DNA of 64,000 nt from JACKII01 sp963807085 (GTDB lineage Bacteria; Pseudomonadota; Alphaproteobacteria; Bin95): NCBI GenBank assembly GCA_963807085.1, contig CAWEBB010000007.1, positions 124,001 to 188,000 of the forward strand, in the 5' to 3' direction. Below are positions 26,298 to 35,403 of the stretch, one piece after another. Below the pieces are notes generated by a model. That model saw only the letters and a list, made by a program, of their open reading frames with translations, was not told the origin of the DNA and made no database searches. Each line of letters opens with the position of its first letter. The stretch's first letter is position 1. The translations under genes and the position numbers were made by a program.

Positions 26298-28144
26298 GAT
26301 GCGGCCCTCGCGGCCTTGTCCAGGGAAACGACTTTGAACTCTTCCAGACGGTCGCCGATGGCGCGAGTAATAAAGCGGCCTGTGATCGGCGTGCCGTCAT
26401 AATGGCAGACGGCCACCATGCGCGCCGGGTCGATGCCCAACTCGTTGACGATCATGCTGCGCATCTGGCTGTCGCGGTTCTGCTCAACCACGAACACCAT
26501 ATCGTGCTCCAGGATGAAGTTGCGCACGCTCTCCGGGAACGGGAACGCCCGCAGCCGCAGGGCGTTCACATGGCCGCCGCGCTCGGCGAGCAGGTCCAGT
26601 GCCTCGTCCATCGCCGGGCTGGTCGAGCCGAAATAGAGCACGCCGTACTTGGTCGCGTGCTCGGAATCGCGCCGGATCGGCTGGGGCACGAGGCTCTTGG
26701 CCGTCTCCCATTTTTTCTGGAGCCGCTCCATGTTGTCCACATAAACCGGGCCCTCTTCCGAATAGCGGGCGTAGCGGTCCTTGGTGGTGCCGCGGGTGAA
26801 GTAGGCGCCGCGGGCTTCGTGCGTACCGGGATATGTCCGGTAAGGGATGCCGTCGCCATCCACATCCAGGTAGCGGCCAAAATCCTTGCCCGCTTCCAGT
26901 TCCGCGGCGGTCATCACCTTGCCGCGGTCATAGGTGCGGCTGTTGTCCCATTCCAGCGGCGCACAGAGGCGCTGGTTCATGCCGATATCCAGGTCGCTCA
27001 TCACAAACACCGGCGTTTGCAACCGGTCGGCCAGATCCAGCGCGTCCGCCGCCAAGTCGAAGCATTCCCTGGGGTCTTGCGGGAACAGCAGTGGATGCTT
27101 GGTGTCGCCGTTCGAGGCATAGGCGCAGGACAGCAGATCCGCCTGCTGGGTTCGGGTCGGCATCCCGGTCGAGGGCCCGCCCCGCTGCACGTTGATCAGC
27201 ACCGCCGGCACCTCGGCGAAATAGGCGAGGCCGATAAATTCGGTCATGAGGCTGATGCCGGGACCGGAGGTCGACGTAAATGCCCGCGCACCGTTCCAGC
27301 CGGCGCCGATTACAATGCCAATGGAAGCAAGCTCGTCTTCGGCCTGCACAATCGCATATTTGGCCTCGCCGGTTTCCTTGTCGCGGCGGTAGCGTTGGCA
27401 GAAGGATTGATAGGCCTCGGCGAGCGACGACGAAGGCGTGATTGGGTACCAGGCGCAGACGGTCGCGCCGCCATAGACGCAGCCAAGCGCGGCGGCGGCA
27501 TTGCCCTCCATGAAGATGCGATCGCCAACCTTGTCGGTTGTCTGCACCTTCAGCTTGCACAAGGCCGGATCGAGATTTTCGCTCGCCCAGTCGCGGCCCA
27601 GCTGCAGCGCCTGCTTGTTGGCGCCGATCAGCTTTTCCTTGCCCTTGAACTGCTCGCCGAACAGCTGCTCGATCACGGCGGGGTCGATGTCCAGTAGCAC
27701 CGAGAGCGCGCCGACATAGATAATGTTCTTGAACAGTTGCCGCTGGCGCATGTCGTCGTAGGTCGCGTTGGTGATCGCGGTCAGCGGCACGCCGATAACG
27801 TTCACGTCGTCCCGAAACATGCTCTGCGGCAAGGGCCGGGTCGAGTCATAGAACAGGTAGCCGCCCGGCGAGAGTTCCGCCAGGTCCTGCTTCCAGGTCT
27901 GCGGGTTCATCGCCACCAGCATATCGGTGCCGCCGCGGCGGCCCAGATAACCCTTCTCGCTTACCCGGACCTCGTACCAGGTCGGCAGCCCCTGGATATT
28001 GGACGGGAAGATGTTGCGCGGGCTGACCGGCATCCCCATTCGCAGGATCGAGCGGGCGAACAGCTCGTTTGCACTGGCCGAGCCCGAGCCGTTCACGTTC
28101 GCGAACTTTACCACGAACTCGTTGGTTGCTTGGATCGATTCCAT
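26294..28144 (-). CDS. korA: 2-oxoacid:ferredoxin oxidoreductase, fused gamma-alpha subunit
   Basis: A 616-residue fused protein. The gamma domain comes first (NEFVVKFANVNGSGSASANE, with YEVRVSEKGYLGRRGGTDML). The pyrimidine-binding alpha domain follows (EGNAAAALGCVYGGATVCAWYPITPSS, then TSTSGPGISLMTEFIGLAYF). The C-terminal part contains the CoA-binding-type segment YFGSTSPAMDEALDLLAERG. The ATG at 28144 begins 2 nt after the oxidoreductase stop. It is part of the crp - gltD-like - korA - korB operon. Confidence 0.93.
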   Translation of the reverse strand: MESIQATNEFVVKFANVNGSGSASANELFARSILRMGMPVSPRNIFPSNIQGLPTWYEVRVSEKGYLGRRGGTDMLVAMNPQTWKQDLAELSPGGYLFYDSTRPLPQSMFRDDVNVIGVPLTAITNATYDDMRQRQLFKNIIYVGALSVLLDIDPAVIEQLFGEQFKGKEKLIGANKQALQLGRDWASENLDPALCKLKVQTTDKVGDRIFMEGNAAAALGCVYGGATVCAWYPITPSSSLAEAYQSFCQRYRRDKETGEAKYAIVQAEDELASIGIVIGAGWNGARAFTSTSGPGISLMTEFIGLAYFAEVPAVLINVQRGGPSTGMPTRTQQADLLSCAYASNGDTKHPLLFPQDPRECFDLAADALDLADRLQTPVFVMSDLDIGMNQRLCAPLEWDNSRTYDRGKVMTAAELEAGKDFGRYLDVDGDGIPYRTYPGTHEARGAYFTRGTTKDRYARYSEEGPVYVDNMERLQKKWETAKSLVPQPIRRDSEHATKYGVLYFGSTSPAMDEALDLLAERGGHVNALRLRAFPFPESVRNFILEHDMVFVVEQNRDSQMRSMIVNELGIDPARMVAVCHYDGTPITGRFITRAIGDRLEEFKVVSLDKAARAAS

Positions 28145-28146
28145 GG

Positions 28147-29962
28147 TTACAGCCCCCGGCACCCGTCGCCCGCATAAGTCATCTCGATAAAGTATTTCTG
28201 CATGTCCCAGGCCCCGGTCGGACAGCGCTCGGCGCAGAGGCCGCAGTGCAGGCAGACGTCTTCGTCCTTCACCATCACGCGGTTGGTCGGCAGGTCGGTG
28301 GAGACGTAGAGTTCCTGCTCCTTGTTGAACGCCGGCGCCATCAGACGCTGGCGCAGTTCATCCTCTTCGCCATTTGGGGTGAAGGTGATGCAGTCCATCG
28401 GGCATATGTCGACGCAAGCATCGCACTCGATGCACAGATTGGTGGTGAACACGGTCTGGATATCGCAGTTCAGGCAGCGCTGCGCCTCGTTCCAGGCCAG
28501 TTCCAGGTCGAAGCCCAGTTCAACCTCCGCGTTGATGTTGGCCAGTGCCTCCATCTTGTCCCGGTGCGGAACCTTGAAGCGCGGATCCAGCTCGATGTCG
28601 TTGTCGTAGCTCCATTCGTGAATGCCCATCTTCTGGCTGACAACATCCATCAGCGGCGCGGGGCGGTCGTTGATGTCCTCGCCTTCCAGCATCTTGTGGA
28701 TGCTGATCGCCGCATCGTGGCCGTGCGCCGCGGCCCAGATGATGTTTTCCGGTCCGAACGCGGCGTCGCCACCAAAAAACACCTTCGGATGGGTCGACTG
28801 CATGGTTACCCGGTCCACCTGGGGCATGTCCCAGCGCTCGTCCCATTCCAGGCCGATGTCGCGCTCGATCCAGGGAAAGGCGTTTTCCTGGCCGATGGCG
28901 CAAAGCACGTCATCGCAAGGGTAGAACTCGTCGGGCTCGCCGGTCGGCACCAGGCGGCGGCGGCCATTGTCATCGTATTTGGCCTCGACCTTCTCGAAGG
29001 TCATGCCCGCCAACTTGCCGTCTTCAAACTCAAACCTCTTCGGCACCAGCATGTTGAGGATGGGAATGTCCTCATGCATGGCGTCTTCCTTTTCCCAGGG
29101 CGACGCCTTCATCTCGTCAAAGCCGGAGCGCACAATGACCTTCACGTCCTCGCCGCCCAAGCGGCGGGAGGAACGGCAGCAGTCCATGGCGGTGTTGCCG
29201 CCGCCGAGAACGATCACGCGCCTGCCGACACTGGTGACATGGCCGAACGAGACCGACGACAGCCAATCGATGCCGATATGGAAGTTGGGGCTGGCCTCTT
29301 CGCGGCCGGGAATATCCAGGTCGCGGCCGCGCGGCGCGCCGGTACCGACAAAGACGGCATCCCAGCCCTCGTCCAGCACCTCCTTCAGGCTGTCGATGCG
29401 CCGGTGAACGAACTCGATATTGCCGACATTGGTGATGTAATCCATTTCCTCGTCGATCACCTCGACGGGCAGACGGAAATGCGGGATCTGGGTGCGGATC
29501 ATGCCACCAAGCTGCGGGTCCTGGTCGAACAGCGTGACCTCATACCCCAGCACTGCCAGATCGCGCGCGACCGTCAGCGAGGCCGGCCCCGCCCCCAGGC
29601 AGGCTACCTTCCGCCCGTTGGAGACCTCTCGGCGCCTTCGGCATGCGGTGGTTCACGTCGTCCTTATAGTCGGCGGCGACGCGCTTCAGCCGGCAGATGG
29701 CCACCGGCTCCTTGCGGCTGCCGGAAAGGTCCTCATCTTCGACCCGGCCACGGCGGCAGGCAGGCTCGCACGGGCGATCGCAGGTGCGCCCGAGGATGCC
29801 GGGGAAAACGTTCGACTTCCAATTGATCATGTAGGCGTCGTCGAAACGGCCATGCGCGATCAGCCGGATATATTCCGGGACCGGCGTATGTGCCGGACAA
29901 GCCCATTGGCAGTCGACGACTTTATGAAAGTAATTGGGATCGGTGATATCAGTGGCCTTCAA
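28147..29962 (-). CDS. GltD-like NAD(P)H oxidoreductase with 2x[4Fe-4S], one frameshift
   Basis: About 604 residues once the shift near 29630 is repaired. An N-terminal Fe-S cluster domain (VVDCQWACPAHTPVPEYIRL, CDRPCEPACRRG) is followed by a flavin fold (ACLGAGPASLTVARDLAVLG, VIVLGGGNTAMDC). The C-terminal ferredoxin modules are CIECDACVDICPMDC and CLHCGLCAERCPTGAW. It probably passes electrons between NAD(P)H and the KorAB ferredoxin site. The TTG at 29962 is the start because AGGAGGAA sits 8 nt upstream; ATG 30064 has none. Frame 1 ends ...PKAP and frame 2 resumes EVSNGRKVACLGAG, which is one extra base (total 3n+1). Confidence 0.82.
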
Positions 29963-30076
29963 GGGCCGTTCCTCCTGCCAAATGGTAGGGAGTCGCTGCG
30001 TCTCAGCTTTTGATGGTCGGCGGAGGTAAGGGGGCCTGCCCCACAACGTCAAGCGCCATGTCATCGCAAGCGCGAA

Positions 30077-30101
30077 GATACGCGCGTCCCCCGCGCGTAT
30101 C
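30077..30101. promoter_or_regulatory. Perfect 10-bp dyad upstream of the kor operon
   Basis: GATACGCGCG at 30077-30086 is repeated inverted at 30092-30101 with a 5-nt spacer, between the crp stop and the TTG start of the oxidoreductase. It has no following T-run in either direction, so an operator or mRNA-processing hairpin is likelier than a terminator. Confidence 0.45.
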
Positions 30102-30160
30102 CTCTTTCTCCGGCCCTGCCACCCAGGCCACGCAGCGATGACGCGGCGCCGTCTTGGCGT

Positions 30161-30872
30161 TCAATAGCGATCGACCAGACCCCGGAACTCATCAAGATCA
30201 CGGATTTGGAACAGTTTCTCGTGCATCTCAGCGATACCGTTCTCTCGCCAACTGCGCAAGGTTTTGTTGACGCTCTCGCGCGTCGCCCCGGTGATTTCCC
30301 CCAATTCCCGCTGCGACAGGCTGGTCCGTACCGTGACCGAGCTGCCTTCGCCCTTCTCACCGGTCGAATTCAGCCAGCGCCAGCAGCACCCGGGCCAGTC
30401 GGGCTTCCAGGCTTCGCAGCGCCAGATCCTCCACTTGCTCGGTCGTGTGCCGCAGCCGCTGGCAGAGCAGCTTCATCACCTCCAGGCACAAATTGACCCG
30501 GTCCCGCAGGAAGGGTTGGAAATCGCGCCGGTGCAGCACGAGCAACTGGGTCGGCTCCAGCACGGTTGCGTCCGCCGTCCGGTCGGAGCCGTCCAGAAAG
30601 GCGATTTCGCCGAAGGTTTCGCCGGGGTGGATCTCGTTCAGGATTACCTCCCGCCCCTCGATCGAGACGGAACTGATCCGCACCCGCCCGCTGACGACGA
30701 CCATCATCGAGTCGCCGGGCTCGCCCCGGCTGCAGATCAGCACACCTCGCTCCACATTGCGGGACCGGCACATGCGGGCCAGCTTCAACATGTCGTCGTC
30801 GTCGAGGCTTTCGAACAAGGCGCAGCCGCGCAGCAGCTTGACTTTTTGGGCTTCCGGACCGTTAAGGCTCAT
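30161..30872 (-). CDS. Crp/Fnr-family transcription regulator, one frameshift before the HTH
   Basis: About 236 residues after repair. The cyclic-nucleotide-binding-like domain is at 10-125 (LFESLDDDDMLKLARMCRSR, GEPGDSMMVVVSGRVRIS, HPGETFGEIAFLDGSDRTA). The dimer helix is VNLCLEVMKLLCQRLRHTTEQ. After ALAEFD the frame is lost at about 30360 (a UGA follows). The +1 frame continues with the winged helix (TSLSQRELGEITGATRESVN, KTLRSWRENGIA). No FNR-type cysteine cluster is present. It is the first gene of the kor operon and may control it. Confidence 0.8.
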
Positions 30873-31000
30873 CGACGCTTATTCCCTGGTGAACCCCCCA
30901 AAGAGGATGAAGCCCCCAAGGCACCCTGACAGTTTAGCACAGACTGGGGCCGACGATAGAAGGATTAGCCCGTGCATAGACGATCCGGCGGCATTCGGAC

Positions 31001-31006
31001 TATAAT
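31001..31006 (+). promoter_or_regulatory. Consensus -10 box TATAAT
   Basis: A perfect TATAAT stands out in this GC-rich region 88 bp before the oxygenase ATG. The -35 region at about 30978-30983 is weak. It is between divergent crp and the oxygenase and is oriented to serve the latter. Confidence 0.4.
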
Positions 31007-31093
31007 TGTATCTTAAGACTGACGCGGCCCAGTTCCATTGTGCGCCAATGAACGGGAAGGCGGTCAGCCGCAAAACAAGAAAGGAAACACGCC

Positions 31094-32173
31094 ATGGCAC
31101 CGGACAGCGCGTCCCTGATCGAGCCCTCCGCCCCGCCCCGGGAAGGCGACCGTATTCCGGTTCTGGATGTTTCGGCCTATTTGGCGGGCGAGCCTGGCGC
31201 GCGCGAAACGCTGGCGGAAGAACTGCGCTTCGCGCTGGAGAATATCGGCTTCTACTATCTGACCGGGCACGATATCCCACTCGAACTGATCGAGGCCACG
31301 TTCACCGCCGCAAAGCGGTTCCACGCCCAGCCGCTGGATACCAAGCTGGCCCTCAGGGCGAACGAGCACAATGTTGGCTACATGCCGGTGAACAGTTCGG
31401 TCAGCCGGGCGAGCCAGGTGGAACAGGCCCGGAAACCGAACCTGGTTGAGGCATTTTTCCTGAAGCGCGACCTGGCAGCCAATCACCCGGACGTGCAGGC
31501 GGGCAAGCGCTACCGTTCTATGAACCAATGGCCGGCGGACGAGGCCGTGCCGGGCTTCCGCGAAACCGCCCTCGCCTACATGAACGGGCTCGAGTCGCTC
31601 TGTAAGAGAATGCTGCCCGTCTATGCCTTGGCGCTGGATCTGCCCGAGGACTTTTTCGACGAGCCGTTCGATGAGCCGCAATATACGCTGCGGCTCTCGC
31701 ACTATCCGCCGGCGGATACGGGCGAGGGCGACCAGTACGGCCTGGCGCCGCACACGGACTCCTCGTTCCTGACCATGCTGGCCCAGGCCGACCTGCCGGG
31801 CCTTTCCATCAAGATGCCGGGCGGCAACTGGGTGGACGTGCCGGTGATTAAAGGGGCGCTGGTGGTCAACTCCGGCGATATGATGCGGCGCTGGACCAAT
31901 CACCGTTTCCTCTCGACCCCGCACCGCGCGATCAACCGAAATCCCGGCGCCGACCGGTACGCGATCCCGTTCTTCTTCGACGCCAATATCGATTACCCGA
32001 TGGCCTGCCTGCCCAGTTGTACCGGCCCGGACAATCCGCCGAAATACGAGCCCATCACGTATATGGACTATATGCTTTGGTTCACCCGCAAGAACTATGA
32101 TCACGTGCGGTCCAAGGATGGAACCGAGGCGGCCGATCCCGGCGTTCCGAAGAGCCAGAGCCAACGGGATTAG
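31094..32173 (+). CDS. 2-oxoglutarate/Fe(II)-dependent oxygenase (isopenicillin-N-synthase-like)
   Basis: A 359-residue non-haem iron oxygenase. The N-terminal DIOX_N part has IPVLDVSAYLAGEPG and NIGFYYLTGHDIP. The iron ligands are the His and Asp of APHTDSSFLTML and the distal His of STPHRAINR; the Arg 6 or so residues on (RYAIPFFFDAN region) would bind 2-oxoglutarate. The substrate is unknown. AAAGGAAA precedes the ATG. Confidence 0.9.
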   Translation: MAPDSASLIEPSAPPREGDRIPVLDVSAYLAGEPGARETLAEELRFALENIGFYYLTGHDIPLELIEATFTAAKRFHAQPLDTKLALRANEHNVGYMPVNSSVSRASQVEQARKPNLVEAFFLKRDLAANHPDVQAGKRYRSMNQWPADEAVPGFRETALAYMNGLESLCKRMLPVYALALDLPEDFFDEPFDEPQYTLRLSHYPPADTGEGDQYGLAPHTDSSFLTMLAQADLPGLSIKMPGGNWVDVPVIKGALVVNSGDMMRRWTNHRFLSTPHRAINRNPGADRYAIPFFFDANIDYPMACLPSCTGPDNPPKYEPITYMDYMLWFTRKNYDHVRSKDGTEAADPGVPKSQSQRD

Positions 32174-32295
32174 CTCAACAGAGTACCGCTCGATCAGCCC
32201 GGCGTGGCGGCATGCCAGTACAATCGTTTTGCGAACTGGTTTAAGAAACTCACTCCTGCGACGGCGTCCGGCCGTCGCTAACACAGGGTATTTTC

Positions 32296-33862
32296 GTGCA
32301 AGACTCTAAAGCCAAGCTGCTTATTCGCAACGCGACACTGGCGGATGTTGCCAAAATCGTTGCTCTTTCCGGACGCGTTTACGCCGCAGACCTAAGCTAC
32401 TCTGCCGGCCAAGTCCGCGGGCAGATCAACAATTTCTCAGAAGGCGTGTTCGTCGCTGAATATGACGACAAGATCGTCGGCTATTGCGTAACTTGCATCC
32501 TGAAGGAGAAAGTTGCTCTTCGCCAACATACATGGGCGGAGGTGAGCGGCGGTGGATTCAACTCGCGCCACGATCCAAATGGCGATTATCTCTACGGCCT
32601 CGATGTCTCGGTCGATCCCGGACTACCGCCGCCTGCGGATCGGGCAGCGCTTCTACCGCGCCCGGCGCGAATTGTGCCGCCGGCTCGAGCTGAAGGGCAT
32701 CGTCTTTGGCGGCCGCATGCCGGGCTATCAACGCCGAAAGCGGCAATATCCGGATCCGAGCGACTACATAAAGGCGGTTCAGGATCAGGTCTTCAAAGAC
32801 CAGGTCATCAATTTCCAGGTTCGCCAGGGCTTCGAGCCGATCGGCATCCTGAAGAACTACTTGCCGGAGGACAAGGTGTCGGGCGGTCATGCCGTCCATA
32901 TGCTCTGGAGCAATCCGCTGGCGACAGAAATCTCGGCCGCTCGAACGACGAGACCTGATCGCCGCCTGCCGAACAGCGTGCGGGTCGCGACAGTGCAGTT
33001 TCAGATGCGCCACATCTCCAGCATCGACCAGTTTGAGGAACAGATACAGTATTTCGTGGATGTCGCCTCCGACAGCCGGTGCGATTTCGTGACATTCCCG
33101 GAATTGTACACGACCCAACTACTTTCGCTGGAAACGGAGAAGCGGCCGCCGATTGAGGCCATCCGGAAAATCACGGAATATACCGACCGTTACAGCGAGT
33201 TCATGTCCAAGCTGGCAATCTCGTTCAACATCAATATTATCGGCGGTTCGCACCTGCGGATGCACGACGACGGCGAAATCCGGAACACCTGCTTTGTCTT
33301 TCTGCGGGACGGCGCTGTCTATAGCCAGGATAAGCTGCATCCCACCCCTGGCGAGCAGGAGTGGTGGAATATCAAGGGCGGCGACGGCGCTGCCGTCATT
33401 CCCACCGATTGCGGCCCGATCGGCGTGATGATCTGCTACGATAGCGAGTTTCCGGAACTCGCCCGCATTCTGGCGGATCAGGGCGCGCTGATGATGTTCG
33501 TTCCCTTCTGTACGAACGAGCGGCGCGGCTATCTGCGGGTGCGCTATTGCTGTCATGCGCGCGCGATCGAGAACCAGTGCTACATGATCCTCTCGGGCGT
33601 GGTAGGCAATCTGCCGAACGTGGATGCGATGGACGTGCATTATGCTGAAAGCTGCATCCTCACACCGTCCGACTACGCCTTCGCCAGGGACGGCGTGGCG
33701 GCGGACACCCCGCCGAACACCGAGACCATCGCGATCGCCGACCTCAACCTGCCGTCGCTGCTGACCAGCAGGCACACCGGCACGACGCGGAATTATGCCG
33801 ACCGCCGGTTCGACCTCTATCGAATCACCTGGTCCAAGTCGGCTTTTCCAGGGGTGGATTGA
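32296..33862 (+). CDS. GNAT acetyltransferase - carbon-nitrogen hydrolase fusion, one frameshift
   Basis: About 521 residues after repair, starting at GTG 32296 with AGGG upstream. The N-terminal GNAT domain (about 1-210) has VFVAEYDDKIVGYCV and DVSVDPDYRRLRIGQRFY, the CoA loop; the shift near 32619 lies in this motif. From about residue 225 there is a nitrilase-superfamily domain: Glu in CDFVTFPELYTTQL, Lys in SQDKLHPTPGE, Cys in IGVMICYDSEFPELARIL. Fusions of this type are known but their substrates are not established. One extra base near GATCCCGGAC explains the break (3n+1). It is convergent with the SET gene. Confidence 0.85.
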
Positions 33863-33866
33863 CGCG

Positions 33867-33901
33867 CAAAAAAGGGCGGCACATCACAGGCCGCCCTTAT
33901 T
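33867..33901. terminator. Bidirectional Rho-independent terminator
   Basis: A 9-bp perfect stem AAGGGCGGC/GCCGCCCTT (33872-33880 and 33890-33898) with a 9-nt loop. Leftward it is followed by TTTTTT, which is strong for the SET gene; rightward the tail is short (TTATT). It lies between two convergent genes. Confidence 0.8.
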
Positions 33902-33926
33902 CCGTTCGCGCAACCCTCCTACCCGC

Positions 33927-34430
33927 TTATTCTGCCCAGTCTCCCGCAGTCAGATCTGCCGGCAATCGTCGGGTACGGGCCGGACGCCCGTTGACCTTGC
34001 GGCCTTGGATCAGCCTGTTCGGCTCGAACCCTACGCAGGGCGCCGCGCCGCAGACACAGACGAACGGACGGAACAGCTCGTCCTCTGTCTGATCGTAGTT
34101 CATGGTGACCCATTCGCCCGGCATGATCGAGCGGCGGGCCGTGAACTGACGCCGCTTCATATCGACCGAGCAGTTGGGGTCGCAGCGATGCAGCACCTTT
34201 CCCATGAAGAAAGGATCATGCAGAAACAGACCGGCTTCAACCTGTAGGGTGAACAGGGTCTGCTGGTTCATCAAAAACCCCGTAAAGCAAAACAGAACCT
34301 GCCCGGCTTCAAAGGCCTTCAGCGCCACAATTCCTTCACCCACCTGATTGCCGATTGCCCTGACCTCGAAGTGGGACGGGCTCGGCTCGTGCGGGAATGG
34401 AGGCACAAACTCCGGGTAGAACCGGTTCAT
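33927..34430 (-). CDS. Small SET-domain protein (putative lysine methyltransferase)
   Basis: A 167-residue protein that is almost only a SET domain. Marks are GEGIVALKAFEAGQVLFCFTG (the start of SET), then KVLHRCDPNCSVDMKRRQFTARRSIMPGEWVTMNYDQTEDE. The last corresponds to the NHxxxPN pseudoknot (here HRCDPNC) and the catalytic Tyr in TMNYD. A post-SET-like CVCGAAPCVGF follows with three cysteines. AdoMet-dependent protein or small-amine methylation is expected; the substrate is unknown. It lies 48 bp after the SpeD-like gene in the same direction. Confidence 0.8.
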   Translation of the reverse strand: MNRFYPEFVPPFPHEPSPSHFEVRAIGNQVGEGIVALKAFEAGQVLFCFTGFLMNQQTLFTLQVEAGLFLHDPFFMGKVLHRCDPNCSVDMKRRQFTARRSIMPGEWVTMNYDQTEDELFRPFVCVCGAAPCVGFEPNRLIQGRKVNGRPARTRRLPADLTAGDWAE

Positions 34431-34478
34431 TTACGCAACAGCATCTGGCTGTCGATACTGGCCGGCGCAAACCAATCC

Positions 34479-34805
34479 TCAACCGCTTTGATCCACCTCG
34501 GCCGCGTTGAAATCCTTGCACGAAAACACGTCCAAATACATGTCACGCGCCTCGTCATTCGTATGAATGGTGATCGCGCTGGTCTGGATCAGCTGCACCG
34601 CAGAGATTCCCACCTCATCGCCGTCTCCAAAGCGTTCCACGAATGGCTCGCCGAAAGGCACCATGTCGATGCGCTTCACCATATCGCGGCAGAAGTCCGC
34701 GATTTTGACTTTCTCCAGCAGGTTCGTGTTGCAGCCGGAAGCGGTCAAAATAACATGCTTTCCATAATGCTTTTCGCCATTAACGACGATTCGCTTGTAA
34801 GACAT
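34479..34805 (-). CDS. Short S-adenosylmethionine-decarboxylase-like protein with altered cleavage site
   Basis: 108 residues from the ATG at 34805, preceded by AGGAGAGG. It resembles the short bacterial AdoMetDC (SpeD) monomer: GKHVILTASGC near the start, then TSAITIHTNDEARDMYLDVFSC. The pyruvoyl Ser (S76), the downstream His (H81), Glu (E85) and Cys (C96) keep the +5, +9 and +20 spacing of the family. The cleavage motif E-S-H is T-S-A, and the Trp after H-T is Asn. Known SpeD paralogues have become ornithine or arginine decarboxylases, so the substrate is open. The frame also stays open upstream to 34961 with a hydrophobic helix. No speE-like gene is nearby. Confidence 0.7.
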   Translation of the reverse strand: MSYKRIVVNGEKHYGKHVILTASGCNTNLLEKVKIADFCRDMVKRIDMVPFGEPFVERFGDGDEVGISAVQLIQTSAITIHTNDEARDMYLDVFSCKDFNAAEVDQSG

Positions 34806-35403
34806 CAGTAATACCCTCTCCTGGAATGTCTTTCGGATCGCTTGTGAAGCTAGAAACGTTAACACAGCGACTGCAATCGGGCCAGCCAGCAGGAATTGGA
34901 TTATAAATGCTCTCGGCCTGCGCAGCAACGTCGATATTGTGTATGGCTTGAATTCATTCAAGAGTTTTCTGCTGTTGTGACAAAAGGTAAATATTCCATT
35001 GTTCTATCACCACTTTTGACATCAGCGCGACCGCGCGCGGAAGCGTGGTAGCATCGCTACATCAAGTCGCGTCAGTGGTGAGTACTTGGTGCAGCGCATT
35101 ATGCGAGCCGCAGGCTCAAGATTTCTCCCAATCCACCTCCCTCGCCTCAAAATTTATCCATAAGTCGGGGATATGCATACGATTCGGCCCATTTTGTGTC
35201 ATAGACACAGTCTTGAAACAGGGTTGCTAACGTGTAATTTGACGGTGGGGACAGAGGGTCACCCAAAACGGTTGGTATTGCTCGAACAGTTCGTGTCGGC
35301 TATGTGAGCAACTCGTTCGGCTGAAAATGCCTTCATTCTTTTCTTTTGCGCCAATCCCCCGGATTCGTCCGATCAGAGTTTGCCCCAGTTGGAATAGTGC
35401 CGG
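34806..35403. other. AT-rich intergenic region between divergent SpeD-like and methyltransferase genes
   Basis: About 600 bp. The 156 bp next to the SpeD-like gene are open in its frame to an ATG at 34961 and would encode a basic start plus one membrane helix (FIIQFLLAGPIAVAVLTFLA). The rest contains no convincing gene or terminator, and presumably holds both promoters. Confidence 0.4.

Noticed and set aside
28069..29826. 585-codon open frame on the + strand
   Set aside because: Antisense of the gltD-like oxidoreductase, which has intact Fe-S and FAD motifs.
35045..35230. 61-codon open frame in the intergenic region
   Set aside because: No ribosome-binding site, odd composition, and it lies in AT-rich DNA likely to hold promoters.
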